A stretch of 64,000 bases of DNA from Edaphochlamys debaryana. Its lineage: Eukaryota > Chlorophyta > Chlorophyceae > Chlamydomonadales. This document shows positions 32,166 through 43,207 of this stretch, in pieces (within the stretch, counting starts at the first letter, position 1; every line of letters begins with the position of its first letter). The translations under genes and the position numbers were made by a program. The notes below the pieces were generated by a model that was not told the DNA's origin, did not search any database, and worked only from the letters and a program-made list of their open reading frames with translations. The stretch is from the NCBI GenBank assembly GCA_016858145.1, contig JAEHOE010000003.1:868001-932000 (forward strand), given 5' to 3'.

Positions 32166-35100
32166 TCATGCCGTCGCCACGAGCAGCCCGTTGTGCTTGA
32201 GCAGCGGCGCCGTGGAGGGCTCGCGGCCGCGGAAGCGCTTGAACACCTCGGCGGGGGGCACCGAGCCGCCCAGTGCCAGGACCTGGGGGGGGGGAGGGGA
32301 GGACCGGCGGGACGAAGGATGGTTTGCAAGGGCTTGTATCGAGAAAAGCAAGAGGCGGGGTGCGTGACAGGGTGCAGGTGGCACTTGTTCGCTACCCCGC
32401 TCGACGAGTCCTGCCCCTGAAACTCTGGTTTGCCCGCCCCTGCCTGCCCCTCCCTCCCCCTCACCGTGTCCCGGAAGCGGGCGCCCGTTTCCCGCACCGC
32501 GGCATCATTGTCCAGGCCCACCTGGGGGGGAAGGACAGAGACGGAGGGGGGGAGGACAGGGATGAGCAGCAATGCAGGGTAGGTGGGCTGGTCGGTATGA
32601 GGAGAAGCGTGCACACACGGGCACGGCTGTGCTGCGCTCCAGCTGTACCGCCCTGCGTCACACGCCGGGCCCCTCTAGGGCTCCATCCATGCCACCAGCC
32701 CCCCTTTTCCCTTCCCGTCCCCTCACCTCCTCAAAGGCGTTGAACGCATCCGCCGACAGAACCTCAGCCCACTTGTAGCTGGGGGGGGGGCGGGAAGATG
32801 AGGGACGAGAGAGGCCGGTCGGTGAAATGAGCGGAGTCAGGGGCCTTAGCGCGGCGACACGGCGAGGACGACACCTCTGAGGCGCATGGCGGGATGCTCG
32901 TTCCCCAGCTCGTTCCCCAGTTACGAAGCCCACACCCTCTTTCTCTGCAAGCCCCGTTCAGCTCGTCCTCCCCATTCGACGTCAGTCCGCTCCGCCCCCA
33001 CCTGTAGTACCCCGCCGAGTACCCCCCCGCGAAGATATGTGAGAAGGAGCAGAGGAAGCGGTCCTCGGGCAGGGGGGCCATGACCAGGGTGCGCTGGGCC
33101 ACCTCCTGGTCGATGTCGAACACGGTTTTGCCCTGGCCTGGGGGGGGGGAGGACGCGTGGGTGGGGGGAGGGTTGTGAGGACAGATGGGGAGGGGAAGGT
33201 TCAGGGGCCGAAAAAGGTTGTCATGGGCCATGGGCATCACGAGCCCGTGCACTGCTGCGCTCCCCTCTCCGTGCTGCTCCGTCCCCACTGACCCCCGCCC
33301 CCTCCATCCCTCCACACCCCATCTGGCCTGAACCGCGCGTGCAGCTCCTTTCCCTTCCTCCCTTCTGCTGCCTCCCACCCATACCCTCTCCCTCCACTCC
33401 CTCTTCCCCCCACGCCCCCACCCACCTGGCCTGTACCGCGCGTGCAGCTCCAGGTCGATGCACGAGAAGTGCAGCTGCCGCAGCATCATGGTGCCGGAGC
33501 GGTAGTTCTTGGCGGCCTTGAGCCGGGCGTAGAGCTCCTCGGGGAGGGGCTCGCCTGGGGGGGGGTCGAGGAAGGGGAGGGAGTGAGAGGGATGGGGACA
33601 AGGCCGGATAGAGAGGCAGGTTCGAAGAGGAGTGGGACAGGTACCTGGTGGGCTGCTCGCCACCGCTCCGACACATCCCGCACCCCCTTCCTCACCCGAC
33701 TCGTAGTGCTTGGCGAAGGAGTAGAGGGTGTCCCGGTCGTAGCACCAGTTCTCCTGGGGGAGAGGGGGCGGGGGGACGTGGTCAGCATGGGATACCTGAA
33801 GCCAGGGTGATTCGTTTGATGCCACACGAGGGGTCGTGGGGGAGCAGTCCCACCGCGAGCTCCGTTGCGGACCCCCGCCCCCCCCCCCCCCACACCCTCC
33901 CCACCATGAACTGCGAGGGCAGCTCCACTGCGTCCCACTCAATGTTGCGGATGCCGCTGGCCATGCCCTCGCGAACCTGTGTGCGTGTGTGTGTGTGGGG
34001 GGGGGTCCGGGTGTGGGTAAAAGAAGGGGCAAGGCGTAGTTTCGAGGGAGGAAAGGTGGTGACGCGTCGGGGATGGCGGGGCAGCAAGGAGCGAGGACGG
34101 GACTCAGGGGGTGCAGCAGCGCAGCATGTGTGTGTACGGCACGTGTCGTACGCACCTCGGTGAGCATGTGCTGCAGCGCGTGCCCGAACTCGTGGAAGAG
34201 CGTCTCCACCTCCCGGAAGGTCATCAGGCTGGGCTTGGTGCCTTGGGGGGGGGGGAAGGGAGGGAGAGAGGGAGGGAGGGAGGGCGAGGTCAGTCTAGCG
34301 TTGTTCGACCGGTCGGGGGGATGTTATGCAATGGAGGTCACATGAGGGCGGGCGTCGGGCTTACTTCCTGTGACGTACGCCGGAGCGGGCGCAGTTGTGG
34401 TTCGGTTCGGTTGGGTACGGTGGGGTGCGGTGCGGTGCGGTACGGTGCGGCGTGGTGTGCAGTGCGAAGAAGGCCATTGAGATGCGGTGCAGAGGGGTCA
34501 GGCAGGTTCGGAGCGCATGCGTGAACAGGACACCCTCACCACCCCTTGCCCACCCCGCGTTCCCCATATCTGTCTCCACCCGCCTCCATGTTCTCTTCCC
34601 TGCGAAAACCTATCCCCCTCGCCCTCCCTCCCCCCCCCTCTCCACCCCCCGGCCCCCCTGCCTCACCCACGGGCTCCATCTGGTTGCACACCATGTGCGC
34701 CACCGGCAGCCGCACCGCCTGCCCCGGGGCCGCCAGCAGCGCCGACTGCCCCACCACCTCGGCCATCCAGGCGCCCCCGCGCTTCTCAGCGGGGCGGGAG
34801 TACGAGTCCAGGTAGAACGAGGCCTTGGGCTGGCCGTCGCGGAGGACCTTGGGGGAGGGGGCGAGGGAGAGGAGGAGGGAGGGGAGGGGGGTGGCAAGGC
34901 GAGTCGCTGTGCATCCTCCACCTTGGGGACCCTGCCCAGTCACGCACTCCTGCCAGCGCTTGGCAAGGGTTCGCAAGACAGCATCCCCGCACCTAGCCCA
35001 CAGCCCCACTCCTCCGACTCCTCTTCCCACACCCCCCCCCCTCCCACCCTCCCCGCACCCCACCCCCCCCCCACCCTCCCCCCACCTTGAAGAACCGCAC

Positions 35101-38100
35101 GTCCGTGTGCCACACGGGCGCCTCTCCGTCCGCCGGGACCACCTCCACGCCAAACAGCCGGTTGGCCAGCTGGGGTTGAGGGGGGAGGGGAGGGGGCACA
35201 GGAGCTCAGACCAGGAGGCAAAGTCACTATGTGGTCCGCTCGTGCGACCGCTACGTGCTGCCTCAAGGCCCCGTCATCCGTCGCCCCAGCGCTCCTCTCC
35301 ACCCCCTCCCTTCCCCCTGCACCCCCCGCCCCCCCTCACCCTGAACAGCCCCTCCAGCACGTTGGGCAGTGCGAAGTAGGGCCGCAGCTCCTCGTCGCTG
35401 ATGTTGTAGCGCGACTCGCGCAGCCGCTCGGCCCAGAAGGACACGTCCCACCTGGGGAGAGGGGGGGGGCAAGCGGTCATCGGGACGAGGGATCTGACAG
35501 CGTTCGACTTGCTTCCACAGGTCTCGATCCCCACCACGGCTCCCGACCCGGTAGGGGCCCTTTCCAAGACCCACTGCCCTTGAGTGCCGCTGTCCGCCCC
35601 GCCCCTCCGCATCTGGCAGCTGCAGCGCCCCCGCCTCGGGCCGTCTGATAGGCCCACCACACCCGTCCCCGCCCCGGTCTGTCCCCCTTCGCGCCCCTCC
35701 GCCGGGCCCACCCCTTGCCCCCAACGCGCCCACCCGCCTCCCACCCCGCCACCCACCACTCCAGCTTCCCCTCAAAGCCCTGGCTGTTGGCGAAGGCCTG
35801 CACCTCCTCCTTGTCCCGCCCCGCCGCCGCGTGGGAGGCGGAGCGCAGCTCCTCCAGCAGCGCCTCGGCCTTGTCCAGGTCAGCCATCTGGGGGGGTGGG
35901 TGGGAGGGGGGATAGGGAGGTTGGGAAGGGGTAGGGTCGAGCTAGCTACCTACACGCAGGCAGGCCCTTGGCTGTGCTGTAGCTGACGGTCCACAGCCCT
36001 GCGACCCCTCGCACCGCACCTCACGCACACGACAACACTCCTGTTTCCCCTAGCCAAGCATGCCAAAACACATACCGCGACCCGAGCCCCCCCCCTCCCC
36101 CAAAGCCCCACCTTTGATGCCATGGACAGGTGCGCGAAGGTGGGGAAGCCCAGCAGCTGCGCCTTCTCCTGGCGCAGACCCAGGATCTTGTCGATGAGGG
36201 GGCCGTTGTCCGAGTCACCCACAGAGGCGCGGCTGATGTAGGCCCTGGGGGGGGGGAGGGGGGAAGAGGAGGTAGGGGAGCGCGCGGTTGGGACGGAGGG
36301 CGAAAGGGCGAGGGGTATTGCCCGAGCTGGCATGGTTTTGCCCCGTCCCCCTCCCCGCTCCCTCTCCCTCCACTGCCTCCCTCTCCCCCCTCCCAGCCCC
36401 AACCTCCCTTTCCCCCCACCCCTCCCCACCTGTACACCTCCTCCCTCAGCGCGCGGCTCTTAGCGTGCGTCATGACGGGGAAGTAGGAGGGGAAGTCCAG
36501 CGTGATGAGCCAGGGGCCGGCCTCGGGGGTGGCCCCCGCGTGGCCTTCGCGCGCCGCCTGCTGCGCCGCCAGGCCCAGGGAGGTGGCGGGGAGGCCGGCC
36601 ACGTCAGCGGGGTCCGTCACCAGCTTCTTGAAGGCCTGGGGATGGGGGAGGGGGGAGGGGAGGGGAAGGGGAAGGGGAGAGGGAGGGGGCGGGGGGTTGC
36701 GGTCGTGGGTTGGAGGGAACGGGGGTTCCGTACGTCGGGGCACAGTCGTTGGTCAATGGGGGGCCCCAGTTCAAGTCCCTCACACCATCCCCACATTCCC
36801 CTCCCCTCTCCCTCCCTCTCGCCCCCACCTTGGTTGCGTCCAGCACGTTGTTGGAGAACTTGGTGGCCAGCTGAGTCAGCTCCTGCTGGATGGCGTTGAA
36901 CCGCTCCTTGGCCTCGCCCTGGGGGAGGGGAAGGGGGGGCCGGGAGGGGAGAGGCCCCAGGAAGGGACCACCTGGGGTCCCGGGGCATGACGGCGACCGG
37001 TCGCAGCCGGCAGCGGGGGGTCCGGATCGCGGGGGCCAACCCGACCTCCGCCCCTGATCCCTCAGCCCCCTCTCACACCACCGCTCTCCCCTTCTCCTCC
37101 CCCTCCACCGTCCTCCACGAGCGCCCCTTTTCGCCCCTTGTATCCTCTCTCCTCCCCTCTCCCCTCCTCTCGCCCTTCCATCCCCTCCCCTCCCCCCATC
37201 CCCCCCACCTCCCACCCCCCCACCTCCAGCGCCACGCCCCCCAGCACGAAGTCCCGCAGCTCGTTCTCCACGATGCGCCGCTGCGAGGGGGAGAGCGAGC
37301 CCCACTCGGGGCCGTCGCGGAGGGCGCGGAAGGCCTCGTAGAGCGGGCTGGGGGGAGGGGGGGGGGAGGGGAGGGGTGAGGGAGGCGAGCAGGATGGGTG
37401 GGGCGCGTGGGGAGGGGCTGTAATGGGCTGTTTCCCCCCCCCCTTTCACTCGCTGGACCCCGTCGAGCCTTCTGCCCCTACCAGCCTCCCCGCCCCCACC
37501 CCCTTGCAACCCATGCCACGGGTCCCCGTCGCTCCCCCTTCCCCCCTCCTCTCTGTGCTCCCCCTCCCCCACTCCCTCCCTTCACCCCCCACCCCCACCC
37601 ACCGGCTCTGGCTGAGCCTCAGCGACAGCTTCACGTTCTCCGGCTGCACCTCCTCCACCGCCGCACGCAGCTCGGGGGAGTCCTTGACGCCCTGGGGGAT
37701 GGGGGGGAGGAGTGGAGGGAAATGGAAGCGGGGTTTGAGGAGGGCAGCCAGGGTGTGAGAGAGCGGCGCAGTAGGGTCCGGCGTGGGAAACGGGGCGCGG
37801 GGGACGGGCGTTCCGGCGGTGCACCCAGGCCCAGCCAGACCCATCCGGGCCCACCAGCCCGATGCCGTACCTTGAGGTGCGACACGATGCCCCACACGCG
37901 CTGGTGGCGGTCCCCGATGCGCTCCAGGGGCTCAACCAGGCCCTGCCAGGTGGGGACCACGGAGGCCTGGGGGGGGAGGAAGGGGTGGAGGGGAGGGGGA
38001 GGGCACAGGGGCCAGGGGGGTGAGGTGCTTTTCGCTGATGAAAGAGCGCAGGGTGGCGCACTGCTCCGACGCACCTCCTGCCCTCCGACTCAAACCCCGT

Positions 38101-38795
38101 CACAACCCATTGACCCCGCCGCACTGGCCCCCACCTCACCCACCATCATCCAAATCCCCGTCCCCACAGCTTAACCCCCACACACACCATCACCCCTCCT
38201 TCACGTCCATATCACCCACCCCTCCCCTCCCCACCCACCTCCAGCTTGTCAATCTCCGCGTGCAGCTCCGACAGCAGCTGCCGTACGCCCGGGACCACGT
38301 GCTCGGGCTTGATGGCGTCGAAGAGGGGCAGGGACACGTCCTGTTGGGGGGAGGGGGGAGGGGGGAGGAGGGGGCAATGGAGGGAGGGTAGTGAGGATGG
38401 GGGGCAAGAGGGAGGGGTGGGGCAGGTGGCAGGATGAGGAGGCAGTGGGGGGGCTACGCAAGCTGGAAATCCCGGGGCAGGGGACGAAGGGATGGGCCTG
38501 AACCGGGCTTTGTTGGCAGAGTGCAGCCCAAAAGCACACATCGGGGACTGGTTCATACGGGACGCGTAAGCAGCAAGGGGAGCTTCTCAAGGCGTTGCTA
38601 CGATCGGTCTAAATCTGTCCCCCCCTTTCCAGGCTGCACAGTGCTGACAGGGCTGCCACAAGGGGTCTGACGAGATGGTACTGAGGGCGCGCCGGCGGGG
38701 CTGGGGTCACTCACCGCCAGCAGGGGGTTGGGGGTGGCGGTGGCCTTGGTGTCCACCACCGCCTCCACAGCGGCGGCCTCGGTGGAAGTGGTCAT
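32166..38795 (-). CDS. M3 family zinc oligopeptidase (oligopeptidase A / thimet type)
   Basis: Twenty exons join in phase to 711 residues, the usual size. On the minus strand, exon starts (first base): 38795, 38340, 37966, 37691, 37347, 36918, 36635, 36244, 35887, 35451, 35169, 34847, 34241, 33976, 33753, 33554, 33137, 32778, 32521 and 32282; the stop is at 32166. The enzyme cleaves short peptides, in plants including degraded transit peptides. The zinc site is in exon 13: TFREVETLFHEFGHALQHML (HEFGH). The third ligand is the Glu of EWDAVELPSQFMENW across exons 14-15. Other family blocks: [76 protein letters not shown] and a C-terminal FRGREPSTAPLLKHNGL. The chosen start (MTTSTEAAAVEA) gives a cytosolic-looking protein. 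The same frame stays open ~100 codons upstream to an Arg-rich ATG (39096-39098), which might add an organelle presequence. Confidence 0.95.
34399..34455. repeat. GGTTC/GGTGC-type short tandem repeat in oligopeptidase intron
   Basis: Degenerate 5-bp units (GGTTC, GGTGC, GGTAC) run for about 57 bp in the intron between oligopeptidase exons 12 and 13. It is intronic and has no coding role. Confidence 0.7.
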
Positions 38796-40403
38796 GGCGC
38801 GGCTGTGGCGGAGGAGGGCAGGAAGGGGGGAGAGATTGGGGGTGAGCGCGAGTGGGTATTGCGAGTGTGGGCGTTGGCGGGTGTTGCAAGGGATGTCGAG
38901 GTCGGCTGGAGCACAGCAAGTGGTTCGCGTCGCCCGCCGAGGGAGCACGACGCGTCCCTGGCATGCAATACAGACATTGCTGTAAGGGACCGGCGCCGCG
39001 TCGCGCGTTAGAGCATCCGGTGCTGTGGACGTCCGCTCCTCGGGCTCCACCACGCCGATTGAGAGCCGCCGGCAGCGAGTCGCATAGACGACTCGCAATG
39101 AGAGGGTTTAAGATGCTGAGAAAGCCGAGGGCCGGCCCCACGGAAAAGCCCTGGCCACAGATCCCCCTCCAGCAGACATTCGCTGATCAGCGGGTGCACC
39201 TGCGCGTTCGCCTACCTGCTAGAGAACAGGCGCTTTGGTCCGTACGCTGCGGGGCGATGCAGGCCGAGGACCGCGGATGCGACCTCCGGGTGAGTGGTGC
39301 TGGGCGCGTTCACCGACGAACGAGGGGTATGGGCCGCAACGGTGACGGAGCGAGCAGCACGAGCGGAGCGTTTGCTAGCGAAGCGAAACACGGTCTGAGA
39401 GCAGCGACCGAGCATGGCGAGCGGCAAGGGTGGCACGCAAGGCGTCGTGTACGCGGTGCTTAGTGTCTGTGAAGTGCAGGCGCACAGAGTAGCACTCGAG
39501 GTAGCAATTGGGAATGGTGGCCTCGCCGTGCTCCTGACCGCCTGCATCGCAACAACACGCAACCCAAGCCACACGCGCCTCGGCCAGCCCGCGACAGAGT
39601 CCGACCTGACATACGCCGACCGGCCTTGCGTTGCTGAGGCAGGCAAAGTTTAAATCCCAGCAACACGGCACAGATGACCGGGTGGGCCGGGTGCACGGTT
39701 TCGGGATTCCCGGCGACCATGGCGAATCTGACGTCGATGGACAGCTGCCCTCACCTCCCCCAGACCGCATCACAACGCTGCCGCAGCCCGGCTTCCACCT
39801 TGAACTTGCGGAGACTGGGCCCACAGGGTCGAAGGGGGCTTGGGCAGCTCAGCAGCCGTGCGGCAGTGGAAGGGGCAGGCCAGGGCAGGCCTTGGGTCAG
39901 CAGGGGGCGGGGCCAGCACACGCACCGGGCGGAGAACACTTGGGGCCGGCAGACTGAGCCGACAATCCGGACAGGGCTGAGAGGGATGGGCAGCCCCACG
40001 CATCCAGGGCTGGCACAGGCGGCGCGGGGACCTTGCGCGCATCGGCGTCCATTGCATCGACAGCTCCCCGCACTTCCCCCAGGCGACTTGTATTCTGCAG
40101 GGCCGCATCAGCACCGTCCGTCGACTAAAGACTGCGTGCACGTGTAGGAACACAGCGCCCAGGGCCCCTGCTGATGGGCGGCGGGAGGGCAACGCCGTGG
40201 ACCCGCGCGTCAGGGTATGGCACGCTTGGGGCCTCTCAAGGATTCGGCCCGCAGTGCACCCAATACTGCACATCCGCTTCCATACAAGTTGCTCCCACCC
40301 CAAACTTGGCTCTGCGCTTGGCTCACGTTGCAGGCGTTGTCTTCACATACCTCACACAGTTTCCGCTTCTCGGCATAGCTAGTGGCGCACATTTTATTCT
40401 ACG
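38796..40403. other. divergent intergenic region, oligopeptidase / F-box-ankyrin A
   Basis: This 1.6 kb should contain the oligopeptidase promoter on the left and that of the first F-box/ankyrin gene on the right. Up to 39098 it can be read in frame with oligopeptidase exon 1 on the minus strand. No other gene is supported. Confidence 0.4.
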
Positions 40404-42372
40404 ATGGATCAAGGCAGGCCACGAGGTCAAGTGGGAGAGCATAACGCTATGTCGCGGCCGTCGGCGGGATCGTCAGCCGCGCACGTCGACGCCTCGCCCG
40501 CCTGGGCGCCCGCGACGCTCGTGGGCATTGCAGCGCACCTTCGCCCCAACGAGGCAGCATGCCTGCGCTTTGTGAACAGCACAGCGGCCGAGACTCTCCG
40601 CGGGCGCTCCGATGTCCGCCTCTCGCAACCGGTGCCCGGCTGGGCGTTCACGGACTTCTGGTCCGCACCGCGTGCGACGAAGCACCTTACCTGGGCGCAG
40701 CGCCGCAAGCTCGTCGATCTGGTCGTGACCAGCGGCGACCTGCCGAACGTCCACCTGGCCCTGGCGGCAGCGGGCTTCAAGCCGCTGCCGCCTGTAGGCG
40801 AGGCGCCCTCCGACGACGTGCGGCGGTCCCTACTCGGACTGCGGCCCAAGACGGAGCTGCTCTGGCCCGACATCCTGAGCGCTGCAGCCCGGTGCGGGCA
40901 GCGGTCTGTGTGCGAGTGGGTGCTGGCCCACCAACCCAGCCTGGCGCAGGGCGGCAAGGGGAGCAGCGCCTTCTTGGCCGCATACCACGCCGCCCTCAAG
41001 TCCCACACCGAGCTCATGCACTGGCTAGCGGACAGGACGGTCAACACGGGATCCGTCGGCGGAACCCTGAGCCTAGCCGCGCTTAAGGGCTGCGACCTCC
41101 CCACCGTCAAAGCCCTCCGCGCTCGCTACGGCGAGCCGCCAGACGCCTGGAGCGACGACGGCTGGACCGAGTCCCCTGACTGGGCCTTTGGCAGCCGCAC
41201 CCCGGACTGGCTGGACAAGATGGAGTGGCTGGTCTCCAAGGGCTATCACCTGGAGGACCCATCTGTCTACACGTACGTAGACTTTAAGCGGCCGCGGGCC
41301 CTGGAGCAGCTCGCCTGGCTCAAAGCCAAGGGGGTGCCGCTGCACGTGGAGGGGTGGGAGTGGATGCACGGCTCCCTGCTTGGCGGTGCCCTGCGCAAGG
41401 GCAACACGGCCGCGCTGCAGTGGCTGCTGCGGAGGGTGTGGCGGCGATGCGGAGGGTGTGGCGGCGATGCCAGGGGAGCTGGCACAGTCGGCCCAGCAGG
41501 CGGCGGAGCGGGGGCACATCGGGGCCCTGGGGGCGCTCCAGCGGGCGGGGTTCGCGCTTGAGCTGGGGGGCCTTGCGGAGGGCGCCGCCGCGGGCGGCCA
41601 GGTCGCGGTGCTGGAGTGGGCGTGGAGCGAGCTGGGGCTGCGGGACCAGCCGGGCGCCCTGACACCGGCCGTGTTCGCGGCTGCGGCCAAGGTGCGTGTA
41701 CCGTGCATGCGGGCTGCCGGATGACTGAGCTGCATAGGACACGGTGCGTGGGCATCCATGGCGCATGCATTTCACGCCAACTCAATGGATTCGCCCCTGC
41801 AGGCCGGCAGCCTGGAGTGCATGCGGTGGCTCGCCAGCCAGGGATGCGGCATGGACGAGGGCGCATGGTCCGCTGCCGCGGAGTCGGGGTGCGAGGCGGC
41901 GGCGGAGCTGCTGGCGGAGCTGGGCTGCCCCATGCCGGTGAGCGCCTGGTGGTGGTCCTGTGCGCGAGCCGCCGGCCTGTAGCCTTGGCGTCTTGGCACG
42001 TGCTCCCAAACAAACCGTGCCGCAGCTCTGTGCTCCACCTCTCCCCATTCCTTGACCTGCCCGCAGGCCGGCGGACAGCCCTACCTGCCGGCTCTGCAGG
42101 AGCACGACTGGCGTGTGCTGCCCATGCTGCGGCAGCTGGGCGTGCCCTTGGACCCGGTCGAGCCACCCCGCGGCCCATTTGCGGATTTCGAGGAATTCGA
42201 TTCACCAGGCCCCGAGGACGCCGCGGCGTCACTCTTCGCACTGGCCTTGGAGGCGAAGGCTGGCGAGCGGGTCTCCGCCGATGCCGCAGAGGTGCTGGCA
42301 TGGGTGCGGGAGCAGCGGGTCGTTGCGGAGGCTGCGGCCGGGGGGGGGGGGGGGCAGGGGTCGGACGCGTGA
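40404..42372 (+). CDS. F-box-like/ankyrin-type repeat protein, copy A (frame break)
   Basis: Exons 40404-41691, 41803-41937 and 42067-42372, about 562 residues if a 40-bp duplication is discounted. The N-terminal block (ATLVGIAAHLRPNEAACLRF) looks like an F-box, which would bind Skp1. The rest is Trp/Leu helical repeats in degenerate ankyrin style (SVCEWVLAHQ, HTELMHWLAD, KMEWLVSKGYHLED, SLECMRWLASQGCGMDEGAW, AAELLAELGCPMP), a large family in green algae. It could be a substrate receptor for ubiquitin ligases, but this is inference. Exon 1 is open from the ATG, but the frame ending RRVWRRCGG does not continue the repeats. The repeats resume in another frame (GELAQSAQQAAERGHIGALG) right after two copies of a 20-bp repeat. 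Without those 40 bases the frame is continuous and exon 1 ends in phase. A later in-frame ATG at 40449 is an alternative start. Confidence 0.7.
41431..41470. repeat. 20-bp tandem duplication at the frame break of copy A
   Basis: GGAGGGTGTGGCGGCGATGC occurs twice head to tail (41431-41450 and 41451-41470). The total of 40 bp is one more than a multiple of three, which is exactly the excess in exon 1. Confidence 0.9.
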
Positions 42373-43207
42373 CGAGGTAACGGTACCGACCCGAGTACCT
42401 TGCGCTGTTGGCAGCACGAGCGACAGCTGAGGCTGCTTCGCGAGGCAAGCGCCGGAGGCCGTATCGAGAGGCGGGGATGCAAGCTCGTCACAGAGCCATC
42501 CTGAGCGCCGGGGCTGTTCGTCTCTACAGCGGGGCAGCGGGGCTGGGGGACGTGAGGGGAGCTCCGGGTGTTGCCGTGAACTGCTGGGCCCATCCGCTGG
42601 CTGTGTTGTGAGACACGCGCGGTGTCAGATTCATGCAGAGCGCAAGGTGTTGCGGCAGGCTGTGTTGCTGACAGTAAGCCTGGAGGCTTTGACGTTTAGG
42701 GTTGGACAGGGTACACGCTACCGCCTTGCAGGATTGGCATATTGCTAGGCATGTCACGGTATCCACGTAGGGCAGTTCATCAGGCGGTGGCGGAGGCAGG
42801 AGGCCTGGCATCTGGGTGCCCGGGCTGCTGGGTTGTAAGGTCGTCTGGTTGTGTGGTGCGTTCAACAAAGGGCCTCTGACCTGGGACGTGGGGAACTGTT
42901 TGGCCAACCGCGACTAGGTGGGGAAAATGGCGGGAAACCGTTGGCACGACTGGATCGCGGCCTCAGGACCCTTCGTGACTCGTTGCATGCGCGTAGCACG
43001 CAGCTCAACACTGTTCTAATACATAGGTTATTTCCCTCGCACCTCCACGCGTCCCGCCCGGGCGAAGGTCGGTACATGCAAACGTCCACAAGCGCTTCCG
43101 CAGTCAGAGCTTGACCCCGCATACTCATAACGATCCGCTGGTTCCTGTTTGAATCAACACTTCAGCTGGTGTGCAACAGCTCGGGAGTCGGACGGCATCG
43201 CCTGGCC
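42373..43207. other. intergenic region between the tandem F-box/ankyrin genes
   Basis: No gene is supported. It should contain the copy A 3' UTR and copy B promoter. A TGTAA at about 42834-42838 is a possible poly(A) signal for copy A, 460 bases past its stop. Confidence 0.4.

Noticed and set aside
41436..41473. A 38-nt GT-AG mini-intron that would remove the duplicated 20-bp repeat in F-box/ankyrin copy A
   Set aside because: Its removal does not restore the frame, and 38 nt is far shorter than any other intron in the window.
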